Positions 63,458 to 64,000 of a DNA stretch of 64,000 nt are shown here, piece by piece (the stretch's first letter is position 1; the number at the start of each line of letters is the position of its first letter). Under the pieces are notes generated by a model. The model saw only the letters and a list, made by a program, of their open reading frames with translations, was not told the DNA's origin and did no database searches. The DNA comes from Pseudomonadales bacterium (GTDB taxonomy: Bacteria; Pseudomonadota; Gammaproteobacteria; Pseudomonadales; UBA5518): NCBI GenBank assembly GCA_024234165.1, contig JACKOP010000004.1, forward strand, positions 162,501 through 226,500, given 5' to 3'. The position numbers and the translations under genes were made by a program.

Positions 63458-63748
63458 CTACAGATGCAACGACGCAAGCATGCATTCGTGCAAGATACGA
63501 ATCACAGCGATGCCATAGCTCGTGGTGCGGTAGTAGATGAAATGATGCTCGACCAAACGACGCCGGTATCCTGATCGAATATGCCCGCAGTCTTGCCCCT
63601 GCAAAGGAGACTCGGCAAGGTCTGTACACGTGGCTTCGAGCAGTCGCGTATAGCGTATGGCTTGCTCAAGCCCCCACTCCGCCACCGTATAGTCGAAAAT
63701 ACCGTCCAGGTCGGTTCGAGCTGCGGGACCGAGACGATATTCAGCCAC
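63458..63748 (-). CDS. RelE/ParE-family toxin
   Basis: A 96-residue toxin with the RelE/ParE fold: YRLGPAARTDLDGIFDYTVAEWGLEQAIRYTRLLE, then GHIRSGYRRRLVEHHFIYYRTTSYGIAVIRILHE. ParE-type members inhibit DNA gyrase. It starts with GTG at 63748, six bases after the stop of the ParD-type antitoxin. Overlapping frames in this stretch are shadows. Confidence 0.9.
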   Translation of the reverse strand: MAEYRLGPAARTDLDGIFDYTVAEWGLEQAIRYTRLLEATCTDLAESPLQGQDCGHIRSGYRRRLVEHHFIYYRTTSYGIAVIRILHECMLASLHL

Positions 63749-63754
63749 GCGCGT

Positions 63755-64000
63755 TCAACCGTCGTGCTGCACAATTTTCCTGCGAATGAAAGCACCAAAG
63801 TCAAAAGTTTGCGGCTCTCCGCTGCGCTCGCCTTCGATCAGTGCCTGACGCACCGCGTCGACCTGTGCGACCCGCTCCTGTTCGCGACGGATAAGGTCAC
63901 GGATCAACTCACTGTCATTGGTGAAGTGGCCCGCCTGGACCTGTGCGGCGATCCATGCATCCTGAGTCCGGGTAACGGTAATGGTCTTGCGTACAGTGCT
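63755..64000 (-). CDS. ParD-family antitoxin, 5' end cut by window
   Basis: Reading the minus strand from base 64000 gives STVRKTITVTRTQDAWIAAQ and so on to a TGA at 63757-63755, 81 codons without interruption. STVRKTITVT, HFTNDSELIRDLIRREQE and RQALIEGERSGEP are typical of ParD antitoxins, which carry an N-terminal ribbon-helix-helix DNA-binding fold. The start codon is probably the codon just beyond the window edge. It forms a module with the ParE-like toxin downstream. Confidence 0.88.
   Translation of the reverse strand, partial: STVRKTITVTRTQDAWIAAQVQAGHFTNDSELIRDLIRREQERVAQVDAVRQALIEGERSGEPQTFDFGAFIRRKIVQHDG

Noticed and set aside
63502..63804. A 100-residue minus-strand frame overlapping the ParE and ParD genes
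   Set aside because: It runs across two well-supported genes in another frame and shows no family pattern.

Overview
The window is high-GC chromosomal DNA from a gammaproteobacterium, related at some distance to the Pseudomonas group. The evidence is gene order: clpB-pgeF-rluD facing bamD, then pilS-pilR and the minor pilin genes, then ispH-lspA-ileS-ribF-murJ, and further on ampE-ampD, a DUF1631 gene and nadC. These neighbourhoods resemble P. aeruginosa PA4542-PA4562 and PA4521-PA4524. CIRCE-type control of groESL and a PEP-CTERM protein are not typical of Pseudomonas, so the genus is left open. No rRNA or tRNA gene was seen.

Layout. 0-4 kb: branched-chain amino acid genes, with ilvC converging on ilvIH. 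4.4-12.5 kb: a DUF4124 protein, the clpB-pgeF-rluD operon with a sigma-32-like promoter, bamD, and a two-domain NAD synthetase whose glutaminase cysteine is a glycine. 12.6-24.7 kb: type IV pilus genes. These are the sensor-regulator pair pilS-pilR, fimT, and on the minus strand fimU-pilV-pilW-pilX-pilY1-pilE, followed by a small secreted protein and a PEP-CTERM protein with a sigma-54-like promoter. 25-34.5 kb: ispH, lspA, ileS, ribF, a CBS protein, murJ, thpR and nudF. 34.5-41 kb: pyrB, sbcB, a class I fumarase and two membrane proteins. 41-43.4 kb: groES-groEL with a CIRCE operator. 43.4-48.2 kb: a short-chain dehydrogenase, a REP-associated tyrosine transposase (RAYT), an AmpG-like permease, yajQ and panE. 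48.2-52.4 kb: cobalamin uptake and use (BtuF-like protein, cobalamin riboswitch, BtuB-like receptor, adenosyltransferase). 52.4-57.9 kb: a ROK kinase, ampE, ampD, a second short-chain dehydrogenase and a DUF1631 protein. 58-64 kb: an accessory-looking end with three toxin-antitoxin modules (Phd/PIN, Xre/RES, ParD/ParE) and a DUF4143 ATPase around nadC and a DUF503 gene.

The most striking feature is a very dense REP system. Two palindrome families, GTCGGGTTTCAACCCGAC (A) and GTCGGCATTCATGCCGAC (B), each with a GTAG foot, fill most intergenic gaps between 1.4 and 56 kb. They occur as head-to-head A/B pairs or as exact tandem arrays with 62-, 35- or 32-bp periods. The RAYT gene at 44.4 kb lies inside one of these clusters and is the likely mobilising enzyme. 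The GTAG foot forms the TAG stop codon of at least eight genes, five of which end CCG-TAG, and sbcB ends inside a REP. A third palindrome family (C, GGGCGACC...GGTCGCCC) replaces A/B beyond 60 kb.

Several gene sets work together: peptidoglycan synthesis, recycling and editing (murJ, ampG-like, ampD, ampE, pgeF), NAD synthesis (nadC, nadE) beside a predicted NAD-consuming RES toxin, and B12 uptake and adenosylation.
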